DNA of 64,000 nt. Origin: Pyxicephalus adspersus. Lineage: Eukaryota; Chordata; Amphibia; Anura; Pyxicephalidae. A model generated the notes under the pieces. The model was not told the DNA's origin. It made no database searches and saw only the letters and a program-made list of their open reading frames with translations. How positions within the stretch are numbered: position 1 is the stretch's first letter; each line of letters opens with the position of its first letter. Made by a program: the position numbers and the translations under genes. Positions 1 through 12,334 of the stretch are shown in pieces. Location: NCBI RefSeq assembly GCF_032062135.1, contig NC_092859.1:153408150-153472149 (forward strand), written 5' to 3'.

Positions 1-380
1 TTAATCAAGCTGAAGTTACTTCCATGTAGTTCCAAGGTAACCCAATACAGTCAACTTGGGTAGTTGTGCACTGTACTAGTTTGCCATTACCAAGATTCAT
101 TGACATTTTTACCAAATTTCTGATTAAGGTTTCCACTACATGAGTACAGTGTAACGGATCCATATGTCTTACTGCATTTTGAAATCCACATGTGTTGATT
201 AGGGTGTCCGTGGATGGAGGTAGGGTGGTGCATACTGTGCCACTGTACGAGGGCCCGGGAACCTCCTTGGCCAACAGGGGCCCCAAGACAGTTCTGCACA
301 GGGACCCACTGTTAGCTTTGTCTGCCAATGCCATAGACATAGCAGTGCTTCATGCCCGAGTCGGCAAGGTCTGAATGCTC
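1..380. other. Unassigned single-copy-looking DNA
   Basis: No gene or repeat is recognised. A 111-codon frame on the minus strand (5-340) has no domain, no low-complexity bias typical of a real exon, and overlaps other frames, so it is treated as chance. Somewhat more GC-rich from about 200 to 370 than the following kilobase. Confidence 0.4.
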
Positions 381-411
<31 letters not shown>

Positions 412-514
412 AAACAGGATTTATATTGTGCCAACATATTACGCAGCGCTGTACATTAAATAGGAGTTGCAAATGACAGACTAGTACAGACAGTGACACA
501 GGAGGATAGGACCC
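381..514 (-). mobile_element. L2/CR1-like LINE 3' end with (TAA)n tail
   Basis: Read on the minus strand, the segment runs from a GGGTCC..CCTCCTGTG stretch through TGTACAGCGCTGCGTAATATG to a (TAA)n microsatellite, seen as (TTA)n at 381-409 on the plus strand. The same order occurs at 14371, 47011 and at the end of the LINE fossil near 48.75 kb, where it follows reverse-transcriptase-derived sequence. That linkage identifies it as a 5'-truncated LINE 3' end. No coding sequence is left here. A SINE using the same tail is the alternative, but no tRNA head is visible. Confidence 0.75.
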
Positions 515-2184
515 ATATATAAACCTTTTGTATGGCTGAACCTTCCTATTCACACCATATAAATAGGGAGGGTAGAGCTGGCACCATTCATTCAACTACC
601 ACATAAATCAACTAGTTTTAGGGAATAACTGGTATTGTGCCCTGGACTCAAGTCTTTAGTATTGTTTTGTGTTTGTAGGTATACTTACACTTGAAAAAAA
701 AAAACTAAATTTGTAAAACAGAGCAAAAGCCAAAAAGAACTAATATGAGTTTGTCCAAATATATACAGAGATGGAGAGGAAGATCTTATTAGCTTTTTTT
801 TATTCTCTGTCCTGTATTAAAATGACTTCGCTTCCGCTTACTGCTCCAGGTTGTTAAACTCGATCATGCTCTGCTTGGAACGCTGTCAAAAAACACAAAC
901 TGCATTACACGGGAGTCCGCTGATGTATTTTATTGACTTTGTACTTTGGAATGTCCAGCAAACATTTCTTTAAAGAAGTTGTAAAGTATAAATCCCAAGA
1001 GAAATCGAAAACAATGTTTACCAATAAAGGATTCATGTAAAAGTAATGTTTTGTTTATATGTATATTATTGTTTATGGATATTTATTGTTTATGGGAGTT
1101 GATGGATCCAATACTTACATATGTGGAAAAGTAAAAATGAACAAATGTGTGGCAATTCCTCCTATACAAGGGCCAATTTTTTTCATTGGCTGGTGGTTGT
1201 CTCAAGCAGAACCACCTACCAATAGGACCACTGACCACTGGTACGTTATTACTAGGCTCACGGATGGTTTATCAAACTTGGAACAGATCTACAGGTATTT
1301 TTTATCAACACTTTTCATTATTACTTGCAAGACATCCGAGCCAATAATATGGTTGACAAACCTTTTTTTTGATGTTTAGGTATAGATCCATTTTAATGTT
1401 TTGTAATCTATTTGCCAGATTTTACAGCTGTGCTTATTTTCCTACAAATATATCATATTTTATTCTTGCACATTGGTTCCCGGATCATACATAATCTATG
1501 AGGCTGGGCTGTCAGCTTGTAATCCTGTCCTGTTTCTCAGGAGCTCCGACAATGGCTTCTATAACACGAAGTGGCACCAGATGTCAAACTGACAACGAGT
1601 AGTATTTCTTCCCAGGTGTTCGTGGTTCTGTGGCAGCACATTGAAAGCCCAGCAACACTGGTAAAGTATGCATTGTTTAGGGATGGGTATTTCAATGTGT
1701 TTTTCTCAATTTCACATGGGTAAGGGATTAAAGGGCCAGGATATGGCTGTAATTGAGATTTTTATTGGGATCCAGGTTTGGAGTGTCACTCCATTCTACT
1801 TCCAGAACAGAAATTGAGGGTGGTTACAAAGCACCTGGCTAATGATAAAAGGGAATGATTCAGACTAGGAAAGTTTAAGCCTTGGGCCGGGTCACTCAGA
1901 CAGTAAGGATGGTTGAAGCCTGTAGTAAGGAAAGAAGGAAGGAAGGCTGTGCATAGCCTAGAAGCCTGGAGAATCAAGGAGATCTCCAAAAGTTTGGGTT
2001 GGCTGGACCAACAACTCAGAAGGCGAGAAGGCTGAAACTTGTGTCATTGTTCCAATGGACTGTGGTGTCACTGAGCCCCTGCTTGGGAAAACTTTGAATA
2101 ATTATCTTATTTTCTTGTTTTGGAGAGAATAAAAGTGATCAGAATGCTTTGGAAGTTGAGTTGGTGTCTGGACTTCCTCTATGC
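515..2184. other. Unassigned non-coding DNA
   Basis: AT-rich sequence with short homopolymer runs. Frames at 1059-1379 and 1147-1347 are short and featureless. The stretch 1740-2150 is more balanced in composition and contains an AATAAA-like signal near 2128, so it could be an old LTR or LINE remnant, but nothing in it confirms this. Confidence 0.35.
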
Positions 2185-2658
2185 CAGGGATGTCAAACTC
2201 GGGCCAAATCTGGCGCTCAAGGTCCTTTCTTTGGCCCTCTAAAAAATTTCGAAAGTGAACTACATGTGGTCCATCCGCCCGCGTTTCCACCTCACATCAT
2301 CATTTTCAATAAATAGACATTATTCCTGTACACCCCTCATGTGACACAAGCCAGCCTAGGCAATGATCACATGGTGCCTGACTACCAGGGGCATTGTGTT
2401 TGTTTCAATCCATTAGAGACTGCAAAGTGTAATATTTAGTGTCAGACAAACTTGTGATGTGAGAGGATGAACAACACACAGCCTGCATGGATACATAAAA
2501 ATTAGTCTTTTCAACCCTAAAGTATGTGTAGAGGGGTTTATTTTTGCTAGGTATGGATGAAGTAGTAAACTTCATCAATTTTTTCAATAAAGTTTGGCCC
2601 CCGACTTGTTCTAGGTTTTTAATTTCGGCCCTCTGTGTATTTGAGTTTGACACCCCTG
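2185..2658. mobile_element. hAT-like non-autonomous DNA transposon, 474 bp, with perfect 8-bp TSD
   Basis: The ends are imperfect terminal inverted repeats: CAGGGATGTCAAACTCGGGC at the left and the complementary GAGTTTGACACCCCTG at the right. Both ends are flanked by the identical octamer CTCTATGC (2177-2184 and 2659-2666). An 8-bp duplication and CAGGG-type termini with a GTCAAACTC core are characteristic of the hAT superfamily. The interior carries GGCCCTC motifs near both ends but no transposase. A minus-strand frame (2405-2740) runs across the right end into flanking DNA and is not credible as a gene. The element could only have moved with a transposase supplied in trans. Family placement beyond hAT is not attempted. 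Confidence 0.85.
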
Positions 2659-5580
2659 CTCTATGCAAACAATGTGTTTGGAGTAAATCCCTCACAATTG
2701 TCATTCCTAGATTGCTTGTCATGGTAATATCTACTAGCAATTCTGTAATTTCAATTGATGTGGAGCCTCAATCATTTGAGCAAACAGTTCAAGGTGAAAA
2801 CTAGATTCCTATGTAGTATCTTTATATATCTCTGAGCAGCATATGGTCACACAATAATTATTAATATACAGAGATCTCAATCACCAATGTACTCCAAAGG
2901 CCACACCACAATATTTTTCATCACAATGTATGCATCAACACATATACAATACATTCCGTGCATCACATATATATGTTAGCGATATGATTTTCTGCTTTGA
3001 CTGTTTGTGGTCTGAATTGAAATATGTCTAATAAGATAACACTTATAATCTGGATAATTTTCTAGTGATAAAACTATGATGTCTCTTTTATCTCCACAAC
3101 CTTTAACTGACACTGAATAAATGTTATGGTGCCTTTCACTAGGTCTTATCTATGGTTTTATCTTTTGACTTGTGCATTTTGGGGCGATTGTCACAAAGAT
3201 TAGTATATGTGATAATTTGGTCATTTTCAAGTCAATCATTTCATGAACATTCTGTTGCTTTTAGGCACCACAATGTTGGCACAGGTAGATTATGGTATAG
3301 GTAGCCATTGGCAGTTTGCCACCCTTTTCACCTAACTAATCTGTTTTAAAATAATTCTACACTACATAATCTTTTATTAGAATCAGAGGTCAATGAGACC
3401 TTCCATGGTGGGGACTGGGAATGTCTGGCTGCTTTCGATCTACCATTATCTTTTAGGGAATGACCTTTTGTAGACCCAGGTGACTGTCAAATTACTCAAC
3501 CAATAGGAAAATTAAAGTTGTAGTCAATAAGGACATTTGCACACTGCGGGGCAAAAAAAGGAAGAATTGGACTCAGTCTGTCATGTGACCAGTGTAACAA
3601 GTATGTTTTTGGGGTTGTGTGTAAAATGTGTTAATTATTTAGCCATCAAGATGTTGGCACATGTAGATCATGATTTAAGTAGGCCTTGGTAAACCTTGGC
3701 AAGGGCAAGGATATGTTGCTAGCCATTATGTATCAATATTAATTTAGAGTTGGTAAATTAAAGTCCAAGCCCCTCACCAGCGAAAAGGTCCAGTGCTCTT
3801 TGCACTTAACTTTGGGGGTGTCTAATATGCAATTAGCTAAGGATGGGTAGAGTGGAAGGGGAAAGTGTTAAAAAGTATTAGGGGATCATATTAAAAGATA
3901 GATTGATGTTAGGTTCAAGGTGGGTTGGGGGTAATCCCCAGGTCTAGGTGAAAATGTAAGTTTAAAATTTAAGTAAAGTGTTTCTGCATGTTTTGTCTTT
4001 ATTTGCCATGGTTTGTATTGAAAAAGTAACTTTTTTAATACGCTTTCATTTTGTTGTTGTTTGCAGAGCATAATCACTCAATCTCCAGTGGCCCATTACC
4101 CCTCCCTTGCCAGCTTTGTTTAAATAAGTTATATAGGCTTATTATCAGAATGCTGGAACCGGAAAGCAAACAGCTTCAGCTTTGCTCACTTCCTTGAATC
4201 CTTTTCTATGATCTGTGACACCAGGCTTAAGGGTACACCCTGTAATATAAACGTTTATTTGTAAAATAAGTTGGAGGTATTGGTGCATATTTTTAAGAAG
4301 CCCAATTCTGTAGTCTGTGCACAATAGTGGACTTCAAGTGAAGCTGTATGTTGTACTTGAATGTGAAATCTATTGCTTTAACTACTTCCCTCTCCTGCTA
4401 TCCTCAACTTGTTTGGGTCCCTGGCTTTTAAAGAATAAAAAAAGCCAAAAAAAGCCACAGGTTCTCCTTAATACTCTACTAGAAAGACGAAAAGTTATTA
4501 GTATGATTAGATAGATTAAAGGGCAAAATATTCCAAAAATACAATTTGACATCAGTGAGCTCCCTAGGCTTTTAGTGACAAGGATGTATCTTCACAGCAT
4601 TTGTTCAGCACAATCAATTGATGTGTGCCCATTTATTAAGTTTTTGCGTGTTTACTTTTAGACTTTAGACTTTTAGGCTGCTTTATAGAAGCATGTTTCG
4701 TTTTAGTCTGTCAATGTCTAGATTATTTGTTACCATGTAAAACTAAAATCTCTCTAGGCAGAGTCACATTGAATATTTGTCTTCAGTACAGCCGCGTCAA
4801 GAACACAGACTCTATGTGGCATTCTGCAGATGAGTTAGAGATCAAAAATGAAGGTTTTGAAGCCACTATTTTTTCCTTTGTATTGATAAAAAAATCCAAA
4901 AGATTTTTTAGAGGAAAAGCATCAGAAAACTGCATGTGCTCATGACAAAATGTAATTATTATCATGTAGTGTATCAAATGACCACATGAGGTAGGGTTCC
5001 CGACCATTCACCATGACCATCCTTCTAGAAGTCTGGGAAAACTCAACTTAGATACCAATAAATTATAATAAAATCTAAGGTGATCTAAATCTGAACCCTA
5101 AGTTTTTCTACTGAATTTTATGCTCCCTGTTGACATAAGAGCCTGGGATCTTGCAATTTCCAGTAATGGAAGCCAATTAAGTGTCCCTGAGCATGGTTGG
5201 ATTGATTAGAGACGTGACTGCTGCAGAGAACTTGATGATTCAATCTTGAAAAATAGATTATGAATGGATTTATGCTGGTAGGCTGAAAGGGATTTAGAAT
5301 GGGCTGGTGGCCCACAATGGATTCTTACCAATCAAAACCTCAACTTGGTATCCTTAATCTGCTGACTTCCACCATGGAGCTAAGTTTCTCCTCCTAAAAA
5401 TACAGAGTTAAATAAGTGAATATATATATATATAAAATAATATAGAAATATGATAAAAATGAATCCAAAATGCTTGATGGATTAACCTTGGAACCGTGGT
5501 AGGGAGATCTCAGTGCCTCAGTCCCCAAAGAAGGCTTGAAACAATCAAATTATTTACTTCTTAGAAAAGGAATATATAAA
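2659..5580. other. Unassigned non-coding DNA
   Basis: Begins with the right target-site duplication of the preceding hAT element. The remainder is AT-rich with no recognisable repeat terminus, RNA gene or credible reading frame. A short (TA)n tract lies near 5420. Confidence 0.4.
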
Positions 5581-5581
5581 C

Positions 5582-5656
<75 letters not shown>

Positions 5657-5676
5657 AATATATATATATATATATC
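5581..5676. repeat. (TA)n microsatellite
   Basis: About 95 bases of nearly uninterrupted TA/CA alternation, broken by TACACA and TTTTAA. Such tracts are length-unstable and prone to assembly error. Confidence 0.95.
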
Positions 5677-6811
5677 TTGCTTACCATTCTAGACTAATCG
5701 TCCCCTTCCTACCTGGCTCCCTGATGTTTGCATCTTTAAATCAAACAATCATGATTTCTTGGGTGTAAAATATCTATTGTAGACTAATAAACCGCAAAGT
5801 CTCCAGGTTCTAGTAGTTATTTCACCATATATACATTACAAGGCTGTAATATGAATATTTTACTGTACTGGTTAAGTATCCTATGACATTCTACATTATT
5901 GACTAAAAATACATTTATCATTTTTTTATAATACTTTTGCCTTTTTTGGAAACTTAGATGTGTTTACTGTGAGATATTTTATTCTGGCCAGCATGGTACA
6001 ACATTCTCTTTTCATTATGATGGCAAGTAAGGAAGGAAAGATGATACTTTGCTGCTATTACTTCATGTGGAGTTAAGTTGTTTCTTGTTCTTTATGACTT
6101 GTGTGAACACTGAATATAATGACACAAACTCAGTACTGTGAAATATACCGGTGAGTATAAGCAGGAAGAATTTAAAGTCATTACCAGACAAAGTGATCTG
6201 TCACTCAGCATAGTTAGCGCAAAAGTCAATATGATAGCAAATTTGAAGTTATCTTCTGGTGGATCGTGCAGGGAAGCAGCGGTACAACATAGGCAGAGAA
6301 GCCTCCTGCTGCATAGCGATACCGCAAGCTGACTCCAGTCTGTCTGAGCTGTATCTGTATCATTGTAAGAGATTAGCTTAGAACTGTACGAATATATTTA
6401 TCAGATACTTTTATAGCTGAACTTAATGCATATCTAAACTTTCTGATATGCTTTAAGTAGCTGATGCCATTTCAAAACTCATTATTTTTTATATTTAACT
6501 CTGAAGCCTTCATGGAAATATTAATCTTGAAGGTCCTTGCTCAGAAAGTTTCTGTTATAGGGTAACATTGATGGTTGTCTCCCAATTATGGATCTTCATT
6601 TTTACTCTTTGAATTTTGTTCCCCACATTTCAGGCTAGGAGAGAAGGTTCTTAAATGGGTGCTGTAGTTGCTAATGGTTGGCATCCATATACTGTACATA
6701 AAAAGAAAATACATATAAATAGCACACAAATATTACCGTATATACCTGAGTATAAGCCACAATTTTTTGACCTGTAAAGATGATAGTATAAAAATCTTGG
6801 TTTATTCTCTG
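5677..6811. other. Unassigned non-coding DNA
   Basis: Nothing recognisable. A 64-codon frame (6138-6332) has no domain, RNA-like fold or repeat terminus associated with it. Confidence 0.4.
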
Positions 6812-7050
6812 AGCCAGCATGGTGACTCAGAGGTTAGCACTCTGGCCCTTGCAGGTTCGAATCCCAGCCGGGGCACTATCTGTGTGGAGTTTGCATGTTT
6901 TCCCCATATTTGTGTGTATTTCATCTGGACACTCCAGTTTACTCTCATATCCCAAAAACATGCAGTTAGATTAATTGGCTCCCTCCCCCCAAAAAATGTC
7001 CTAAGACAGTGTTAATGACATATCACCATGGTAGCTATTGACAGCTACTG
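6812..7050 (+). mobile_element. tRNA-derived SINE, head and body
   Basis: The head has an A-box-like TGACTCAGAGG near 6823 and a perfect pol III B-box GGTTCGAATCC at 6854-6864, followed by CCAGCCGGGGCACTATCTG and GTGTGGAGTTTGCATG. The body then continues through CCAAAAACATGCAGTTAGA and TTAATTGGCTCCC. A reverse-oriented copy (25112-25422) and a poorer copy (40318-40436) share this order. The body resembles vertebrate SINEs of the kind once named Mermaid, but I assign only tRNA-derived SINE. The 3' boundary is uncertain because the tail is degraded. Confidence 0.8.
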
Positions 7051-8397
7051 ACATAAAATTTTGAGGTCATGCCAGTAGATGGGGCTTTGTCCTTCTATAA
7101 CATTTATAAAAAAACTTTTGCTGTGTGAGACATTATTAGTTTGTTACACACTTTTACACTTTTTTTTATTTCTGTTCATTTTATTTGCATTTCTGTTGCT
7201 TGCTGTTTTGAATGTTAGCAGTGACATTTTGTGCTCTAGGCTTATACTCGATTCAGTGTAGTTTTCCTGTTTTGTTCAGGTATAAGTAGGTTTATATTCA
7301 GGTTGGTTATATTTGAGAACATACAGTGATTTAAATACAAAATCTCTATTCATCCAGTATACAGGTCATATATTTCAGTTACATTTCAGAACCTCAGGGG
7401 ATTCCTTTATCATGGCTATGTGACATGCCATCATGAAAGTATCTGATGAGGTTCAGAAACATAGCAAGCATTGCTTTTGTATCTGACCTGTACACTGGAT
7501 GGTGGCATGTAAAGTGGAAATTTAAGTGGCCTTGCAGTCATGGTCCGCCATTGTCACTCCCGAATAGCCAGTCCATAGTAATGATGTGCAGCCCATACCT
7601 TAGTGCATGCATAAAAACATAAAGACGTGTAAGTAGACAGGAATTATCTGCAAGAAGACGGGGGAGGTCAGAACTATTAAAATGCACAAAATAAATGAAA
7701 CAATTGAATACAGAATTTTGTGACAAAAAGCATGGCAGTTCATTGTGATACCCCATGCTTCAGCAGATTATATATCATCTCTGACTTTTAATCTGTTAGA
7801 ATCTCTGTTTTAGAAAAAGTTGTCCTGGTAATTTTGTAAATCCTGAATGGCAGCACTATATATATTATTAGTACATTACAAAAAGGAAACCTGGCTTTGT
7901 CATCCAGGGTGGGAAATTTAACAGGTATTCTACTGTAATATGACAAACACTTCTCTGGAAAATGCTTTTCTTTCTATTGGCATCAAGTTCCATAGTCACT
8001 ACCCAGGCTGGTCTGGTGCCAAATAATTGCAGAGATGGCAGGAACACCTTGTATCTCTCCTGCCTTGGTATAGACATTGACATAGACAGTTTTTATGTTT
8101 GTTGTGTTTTTATATACTCATATTGCAAGCTACAATACTTTATTAATTATTAAAACAAAACTAATCAGTGGCACTTAAGTGCAACTCATTAATATAATGG
8201 ATGGCCTATTTATAAACATGGAGAGCGGCGAGGTATTTATAATCTATACTAGGTCATTAGCCCCTCATTGACCTGGAGTGACAAGACTTACACCAGATCC
8301 ATCTAACTCAGTGTATTTCTTTCTATTCCAATACCATTTGTCTCCCTATAATTGCAACAAATCTCAAAATATGCAACAATATATATATATATATAAT
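7051..8397. other. Unassigned non-coding DNA ending in a short (TA)n tract
   Basis: No gene or repeat termini seen. A (TA)n run at 8379-8396 directly abuts the next hAT-N1 copy and may have replaced its end. Confidence 0.4.
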
Positions 8398-8647
8398 GTG
8401 AAGGAACCCTTAAAATAACTTTATAATTGCTTTTATAATTATTACATCCACATCTCACAGTGTGGTGGTCAATGGCAAGAATTCCTCTCATATTGCTGGC
8501 CATTGGGAAGAATGTCACCCTTACAGATAACCAAAAAGTTCATTGGTGTCATTGACCTGAGAAGCACAAACTGCTTATTGATCCAGGAACCCCTAGCAAC
8601 CTCTGCAAAAATCCTAGGGTTCCACAGAACCTGGTTGAGAATCAATG
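8398..8647 (-). mobile_element. hAT-N1 MITE copy 1 (minus, 5' end degraded)
   Basis: Matches the reverse complement of the copies at 18277 and 21114: GGAACCC, a CCACATCTCACAG block, TTGCTGGCCATTGGGAAGAA, GTCACCCTTACAGATA, ATTGGTGTCA and finally the terminus GGTTGAGAATCAATG. The other terminus is lost at the adjoining (TA)n tract. A 182-codon minus-strand frame (8469-9017) begins outside the element and runs into it; it has no domain and is taken as chance. Confidence 0.85.
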
Positions 8648-10211
8648 GACTACGTTGACTGTGCATGATCACATTTAGTGTGTTGCAATTTATTGGTAAC
8701 TGCATAAGGAAGAAGTGGCACATCCTCACTGAATCAGTTCTGTGCCAGAAAATGTGTTTGTTCTGTACACAGGTTTTTTGGCTTTTATTATGACCATGTG
8801 AATATTTTTGCTGAAACATGTTGAACAGATGAGTATGTTTCAGGTGGAAATGCTCATTGTGATTGATGATGGATATATATTGATGGATGATGGTATTGCC
8901 ATTGAATCTGCCTTTAGGGACATAAACATTATTTTTTAAAATCAGTAAGAAGTCCAATTCCAGGCTTAGCAACCAGGGCTTTCCAGAATTCCACCATAAG
9001 GCCCAGCAACAACCCAAACTTCATTTTTGCGACCAGTTAAGGTGAAGAAGTTCTGTCCATCAACACTGGGATCCCCCAAAAGTTGAGGGAAGGCATGAGG
9101 CTTGAAATGAAAAACAAGGGGCATATGCATGGTCACTGCCTGTTATTCCTCCTGGCCATGTTTGGAGATCTAATTGGAATATTAGGTAGACACCTCGAGG
9201 TATTTTTTTAATAAAAGGGATGTCACACATTTATTTTTAAAGGGAAAAACATTTATGCCTAAGGGTTATGGTTATGACTTTTTCTGGTTTTCTTGTAGTT
9301 TGCTTGTTAGCCATAGACAGATTATTTCTGTCTTGCTCCTAACTTTTGTGGATTTCTATGGACATTCAGATTTTTTCCATCCTCAATAGGCATTGAACAG
9401 ACAAGAAAGGAGTGGAATTTACATTTATTATTGCTACAGGAACTGAAAGCAGAGTGTAACAGTAGCAATACAACAAATTCCAGCTTTAATTAGGGCTTCT
9501 GTAACAATAAGTTTTATTTTTCAATGTTTATCCTGCTTACATTTAGAATGTTTGAACAATGATATCCTTGGCTGATTGCAGAATTATGTACTGACACCTT
9601 ACTGCCATGTTGAAACCAAAACCTCTCCTGCTTTATGGTGTGGAACCAATTCCTCATACCGACATCTTTATTAACAGAATTAATTCATTCTGGCCCCTAC
9701 AAGTAACAGGGGTTTGTGTACCACTGGGAAATTCTTTAGTGGATAATGGTATTCACTCCCTCCATCACTTCCACCCTGACATGTGAACCTATATGTCATT
9801 CTGTCTTTAAACTGATTCATATAGTTGTGCAGCTAAGCATTTCTCCAAAAGGTGTGTCCCCTGGGAGACATTCATCTCTACAGCTCACTACTTCAGAAGC
9901 ACGCTCAGCCATTTCTCTAGGGATCAGGGGATTTCACATTGATAGATTGTAAAATGAATAAATTTATATTAAAGCAGACCTTTCACTGAAATGGAAGGTC
10001 CATACTGGACAGACCCCCAGGACCTAATGAAATCACCTGCTTTATGTAGGTAAAAATGCTCTTATCAAGGGTAAACCGTTCTTCCATTCTTGCAATGGAT
10101 TATAATATCGTATAAGGATATTTCACTTGCATTTCATAGAGCTCTACCCAGAATATGATGTCATGCCCTTCAAAGTAGAACATGGGCTAAGATAAGTATA
10201 ATCCTAATATA
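8648..10211. other. Unassigned non-coding DNA
   Basis: No recognisable coding, RNA or repeat feature. Frame 9746-9952 is short and featureless. Confidence 0.4.
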
Positions 10212-10464
10212 CACTCTTTTCTCAACCATGTTAATATGGAAGAACTCAGAAAAAACTTTTAGGTCTCCAGGAAATCCCTTCTATAATTTCTACATCCACA
10301 GCCCACAGTATATTAGCATGGTGGTCAGTAAGAAGAATGCTTTTTACATTGCTGGCCAGTCACTGTTAAAGATAGCCATGAAGATTGTTGTTCTCAGTTA
10401 AACTGACCTAAGAGGCACAAATTGGTCAGCAACCTCTATGGGAACCCTGGTTGAGAATTGGGAA
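10212..10464 (-). mobile_element. hAT-N1 MITE copy 2 (minus)
   Basis: Starts with CACTCTTTTCTCAACCATG, a decayed form of the family terminus CAGTGTTTCTCAACC. It continues through CATCCACAGCCCACAGTA, a GGTGGTCAG block and TTGCTGGCCA, and ends with GGAACCCTGGTTGAGAATT. About as diverged as copy 1. No clear target duplication remains. Confidence 0.8.
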
Positions 10465-11482
10465 GTGGACCAGTCAGTAGAAGTAGACCTTCCATTTTAG
10501 TGTCAGGTCCAAATTAATATATTTACAATATTTATTCCTCATTTTTGAGATTGATCGTATGTCTAGCGCCAAAGAATGTCTAAGGTCATAAATCAGAATA
10601 TAGAAAAGTTAAAAAAAAATATTAATAACTTATGAAATGACTAACCTGATAATTTAAAACTTCCCCTGAAAATGCCATTTCAGATACCATTTTTGTTGCA
10701 GCATCATCCGGGATGAGCAAAACTGATTTATCCCAAAAGAAGAACCAACAAAGGTTGATAGATGAAGCAGTTTTGGGTGGTTTAAAAGTGCACAATGAGC
10801 TTTAAATGCCTCCTGAGGGTTAGGAAACATTCTTTGAAATATCTTGTACTTGTGCCAAATATTGAATTCCCAGTTCAAGTAAACTTGTTATGAGAACAAG
10901 ATAAACAGCTATACCTGTACTGATGAAAAGCATTATCCAACACACGAAAGTTCAGTTGGAGAGTAGAAGTGCACCACATTTGTCTTTAAAATGTGCAGAT
11001 GCTTCTTTTACGGTCTGCAAAGTGCAGACACACTTTCAATTCATTCTTAATAAACCGGTACAGATGGGATATTATGTCACTCTACAATGAGCGCAACTTG
11101 TGATGAGAAACAAGAATGTCAAGTAGTGCCATCTGGTCCAGGTCTGATAGGATGCAAACAAATTAATAAAAAGGATGTTTATTTTATTCACAAGCATAAA
11201 AATTAAGACATATCAAATCCAGTGTGTAGTAACTGGTTCCCTTCAATGTCAATATTACCTTTTTGCTTGCTAACCCCTGGATAGTTTTTAAACAAATCAA
11301 TAAAATTAGTTTCAATTGCCGTAAGAGACGGGCATTGATGAAACCAAGAAAAATGAGGATTTTGTGGCAATTATTAATTGCATTTATTTAAACAATAATT
11401 TCACCAGCATGTTTAAAATCCTAGATTATTAGACAACAAATTTGCAATCCATATAACATTGGGTAGAAGAAGGAGAAAGTAC
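10465..11482. other. Unassigned non-coding DNA
   Basis: AT-rich, with no recognised feature. The 74-codon minus frame at 10654-10878 has no domain. Confidence 0.4.
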
Positions 11483-11531
11483 GTGTTGGGCTCTGACGCG
11501 TTTCGCTATATAGCCTCTTTACTGCCGGTTG
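11483..11531 (-). other. Hammerhead-ribozyme-like motif relic (Penelope-like element trace)
   Basis: On the minus strand the order is AGTAAAGA, then a perfect stem GCTATATAGC, then GAAACGCGTC. In hammerhead ribozymes the core is CUGAUGA, stem II, GAAA. The minimal-stem-III variants described in Penelope-like retroelements carry GAAAC followed by GCGUC. Here stem II and the GAAACGCGTC block are intact, while the CUGAUGA box is mutated, so activity is unlikely. It is the best-preserved of six such motifs in the window. Flanking sequence to about 11660 may belong to the same element. Confidence 0.55.
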
Positions 11532-12117
11532 AGACTAAAATAGCAAAAGATTTATCTGAAGGAATCAAGATTTTGGAGGAATTGCGTATACCAAGGGTAG
11601 TTGTTGTGCCTACGGTGCATAGGATGACAAAGTAGGACAAAGTGGACAGAATCTACTTAGGTTGTGTTGGTTCATATAATGGATCCGCGCTGTGTAGTAG
11701 ATCAGAGCAGTAGATTGTAGATGTAGTGGACTGTACAATGCCTTTTAAGTTTTTGCATAACTATTATTTTTTTTGTCTATCATTACAGGTCAGTAAAATG
11801 TATTTGTTTTGAGAGGTGTGAGGTATGAAATATTTAATACAGTAGGTATAAAAGATAAACAACCATTGTCCATTATATAGTTTGTTCAGATTGGTGCCTG
11901 TGGAATTCTTTTAAAAAGTTCTGGTGATTCCTCTTTTCCCTAAAATTCCTATTGCAAAGTCAATCAATCTTTAAAAAAAAAAAAAAGCTTCATGCCAATT
12001 TTCATCCTTACTTTCTGCACGGTCCCCCATGTAATGTGATATAACCAGGTAACATGTTAATGAGGAAACTATTAGGCCCAGTTCACAATCATGTGGTGCT
12101 TTGTTACACAACACATA
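11532..12117. other. Unassigned non-coding DNA
   Basis: May include downstream parts of a decayed Penelope-like unit up to about 11660. A poly-A run lies at about 11972-11985. Nothing else recognised. Confidence 0.35.
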
Positions 12118-12331
12118 GGGTTTGATATTTTAAAGCTCTTTAGGACTGGAGAAGGTAGACTATCATGGGTGAACTTGGGTGTTCCAGCAAACCAGAAATG
12201 GATCTGGTGCAGGATTTAAAGCATTTGCCAAGTAATAGCAAGTTATTTTTAGGGAATCCATTTCAGGTTCATTAGATCACCCAGGTTTTCCAATGATAGT
12301 CTATCCTCTTTCGTTTTAATAAATCAGGCCT
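12118..12331. mobile_element. PAL-B palindromic MITE, copy 1
   Basis: The two halves are near reverse complements: GGACTGGAGAAGGTAGACTA, TCATGGGTGAACTTGGGTG at the left; CACCCAGGTTTTCCAATGATA and GTCTATCC at the right. They meet near an AGTAATAGCAAG centre. The right end is TTTTAATAAATCAGGCCT, matching the terminal TTTAATAAATCAGGCCC of other copies. Direct ATA trinucleotides flank it (12115-12117 and 12332-12334), suggesting a 3-bp target duplication. No coding capacity. Confidence 0.8.
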
Positions 12332-12334
12332 ATA

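Noticed and set aside
5581..5676. CRISPR-like or satellite array
   Set aside because: Simple TA dinucleotide repeat. No spacers or longer repeat unit, and the genome is plainly eukaryotic.
6812..6885. Possible tRNA gene (B-box GGTTCGAATCC)
   Set aside because: No cloverleaf acceptor stem is evident, and the sequence continues into a SINE body shared with two other loci.
8469..9017. Longest open frame (182 codons, minus)
   Set aside because: It runs into a decayed hAT-N1 copy, has no recognisable domain and no promoter or splice context.
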